Assembly: GCA_003648985.1 (NCBI GenBank)
Contig: QMQQ01000027.1
Coordinates: forward strand, 1 to 6,581
Reading direction: 5' to 3'
DNA: 6,581 nt
Origin: Candidatus Woesearchaeota archaeon
Lineage (GTDB): Archaea; Nanobdellota; Nanobdellia; Woesearchaeales; B54-G15
Shown here: positions 5,810 to 6,581 of the stretch, one piece after another
Layout of the letters: each line of letters opens with the position of its first letter
Position numbering within the stretch: position 1 is the stretch's first letter
Notes under the pieces: generated by a model
What the model was told of the DNA's origin: nothing
Seen by the model: the letters and a program-made list of their open reading frames with translations, nothing else
Databases searched by the model: none
Position numbers and translations under genes: made by a program

Positions 5810-6581
5810 CTAAAAACATACCAACTCCTTCTTGCTCCTCGTTAGAACTCTTGGCCTTTTTTCGAGCAGAACAACATCTTCTATCCTTATACCATACTTA
5901 TGCGGAACATATATTCCTGGTTCTATCGTAAAGACCATTCCTTTCTTAAAGCAATCATCAGAAAAAGGGCTTATGCTCGGACTCTCATGAATATCAACAC
6001 CAATTCCGTGACCAAGCCCGTGGATAAAATATTTTCCATACCTGCCTAACATCCTAACAGCAAATTGATGCAATTCTTTGCACTTCATTCCTGCCTTAAT
6101 GTTTTTTATCGCGTTTGTCTGCGCTTTTAAAACAAGCTCATACAATTCTCTCTCTTTTTTCTTTGGTTTTCCAATGAAAACAGTTCTCGTCATGTCGCTG
6201 CAATATCCTTTATACCTAACTCCAAAATCTATAATACAAAAGCCTTTTTGCAGTCGCTTATTTCTTGTCATATGGTGCGGCATACTACCATTCCTTCCGC
6301 TCGCGATAATTGCCTTAAAACTTCTATCAGCAAAATATTTCTTAGCATGATAAAACAGCTCTGCCTCAACATCACTTTCTGTTCTAAACTTATGAAAAAG
6401 ATCAAACACTTTGCTCAAAACCTTATCGCCTATCCTACAAGCCTTCTCAATAAATTCTATCTCTTTTTTTGTCTTCACCTCTCTGAGCCGCTTTAACTCA
6501 TCACTCACATCAACAAACCTTGCTTTCAGCGCTTTCTTCAACTTCTCAAACATAGCATAACTCAACGCTTTCTTATTCACA
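5810..6581 (-). CDS. M24-family Xaa-Pro aminopeptidase/dipeptidase, N-terminus beyond window
   Basis: This is the C-terminal 256 residues of a pita-bread-fold metallopeptidase of the Xaa-Pro type (PepQ/PepP group), which cleaves bonds before proline. All five dimetal ligands are present, counting from the GTG codon at 6580: D118 (IIDFG), D129 (CSDMTR), H191 (HGLGHGIG), E220 (FTIEPGIY) and E234 (GIRIEDVVLL). Substrate-side histidines appear in MPHHMT (100-105) and DIHESP (196-201). The segment LREVKTKKEIEFIEKA (32-47) is the usual junction between the N-terminal creatinase domain and the catalytic domain. Most of the N-terminal domain is therefore missing and the frame stays open to the window edge; the GTG at 6580 is probably internal rather than a start. 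Its stop lies 1 bp from the M29 stop (convergent). Dipeptidase versus aminopeptidase cannot be decided without the N-terminus. Confidence 0.92.
   Translation of the reverse strand, partial: VNKKALSYAMFEKLKKALKARFVDVSDELKRLREVKTKKEIEFIEKACRIGDKVLSKVFDLFHKFRTESDVEAELFYHAKKYFADRSFKAIIASGRNGSMPHHMTRNKRLQKGFCIIDFGVRYKGYCSDMTRTVFIGKPKKKERELYELVLKAQTNAIKNIKAGMKCKELHQFAVRMLGRYGKYFIHGLGHGIGVDIHESPSISPFSDDCFKKGMVFTIEPGIYVPHKYGIRIEDVVLLEKRPRVLTRSKKELVCF
5857..5862 (+). terminator. Candidate oligo-T terminator for the M29 gene
   Basis: A T6 run lies 49 bp after the M29 stop, inside the 3' part of the convergent M24 gene. Archaeal termination is driven mainly by oligo-T tracts in the non-template strand, so this is the nearest visible candidate. 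No clear hairpin precedes it. The run also simply encodes Glu-Lys-Arg on the opposite strand, so the call is weak. Confidence 0.25.

Noticed and set aside
6078..6496. Plus-strand reading frames opposite the M24 gene
   Set aside because: The minus strand has all five M24 metal ligands; the plus-strand translations are hydrophobic shadows with no promoter or Shine-Dalgarno.
6578..6580. GTG as the start codon of the M24 gene
   Set aside because: The frame is open to the window edge, and family members carry an N-terminal domain of about 100 or more residues ahead of this region, so the GTG is more likely an internal Val codon.

Overview
This AT-rich window comes from an archaeon. It carries a FEN-1 flap endonuclease with a C-terminal PCNA-binding motif, an archaeal Trm5-type tRNA methyltransferase, and a proteasome-activating nucleotidase (PAN). 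Several starts look leaderless, with TATA-like elements about 26 bp upstream. The style of the Trm5 and FEN-1 proteins and the tight gene packing would suit a DPANN-type lineage such as Woesearchaeales or Pacearchaeales, but that placement is a guess. The genes read with the standard code. I see no mobile element, CRISPR array, tRNA, rRNA or riboswitch.

The left half (71-3586, plus strand) looks like one four-gene operon. Its genes are an uncharacterised DNA-binding-like protein (winged helix plus a degenerate restriction-endonuclease-like domain), FEN-1, a ten-helix DMT/EamA-type transporter, and Trm5. The first two genes overlap by 53 bp, the second and third by 10 bp, and the third and fourth are 3 bp apart. 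The single visible promoter precedes the first gene.

The right half (3583-6581) is a protein-turnover cluster. PAN (minus strand) diverges from an M29-family metallo-aminopeptidase (plus strand) across a 51-bp gap holding one AT-rich TATA-like element equidistant from the two ATGs. An M24-family Xaa-Pro peptidase (minus strand) converges on the M29 gene and runs off the right edge. A plausible flow is that PAN unfolds proteins for the 20S proteasome, and the two exopeptidases then reduce the resulting peptides to amino acids, the M24 enzyme handling proline bonds.

Both convergent junctions are extremely tight: stop codons overlap at 3583-3586 and are 1 bp apart at 5808/5810. Any terminator must therefore lie inside the opposing gene. 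No stretch over 300 bp lacks a gene. The content is mostly core housekeeping and I do not see a convincing novel system. The least understood item is the first gene.
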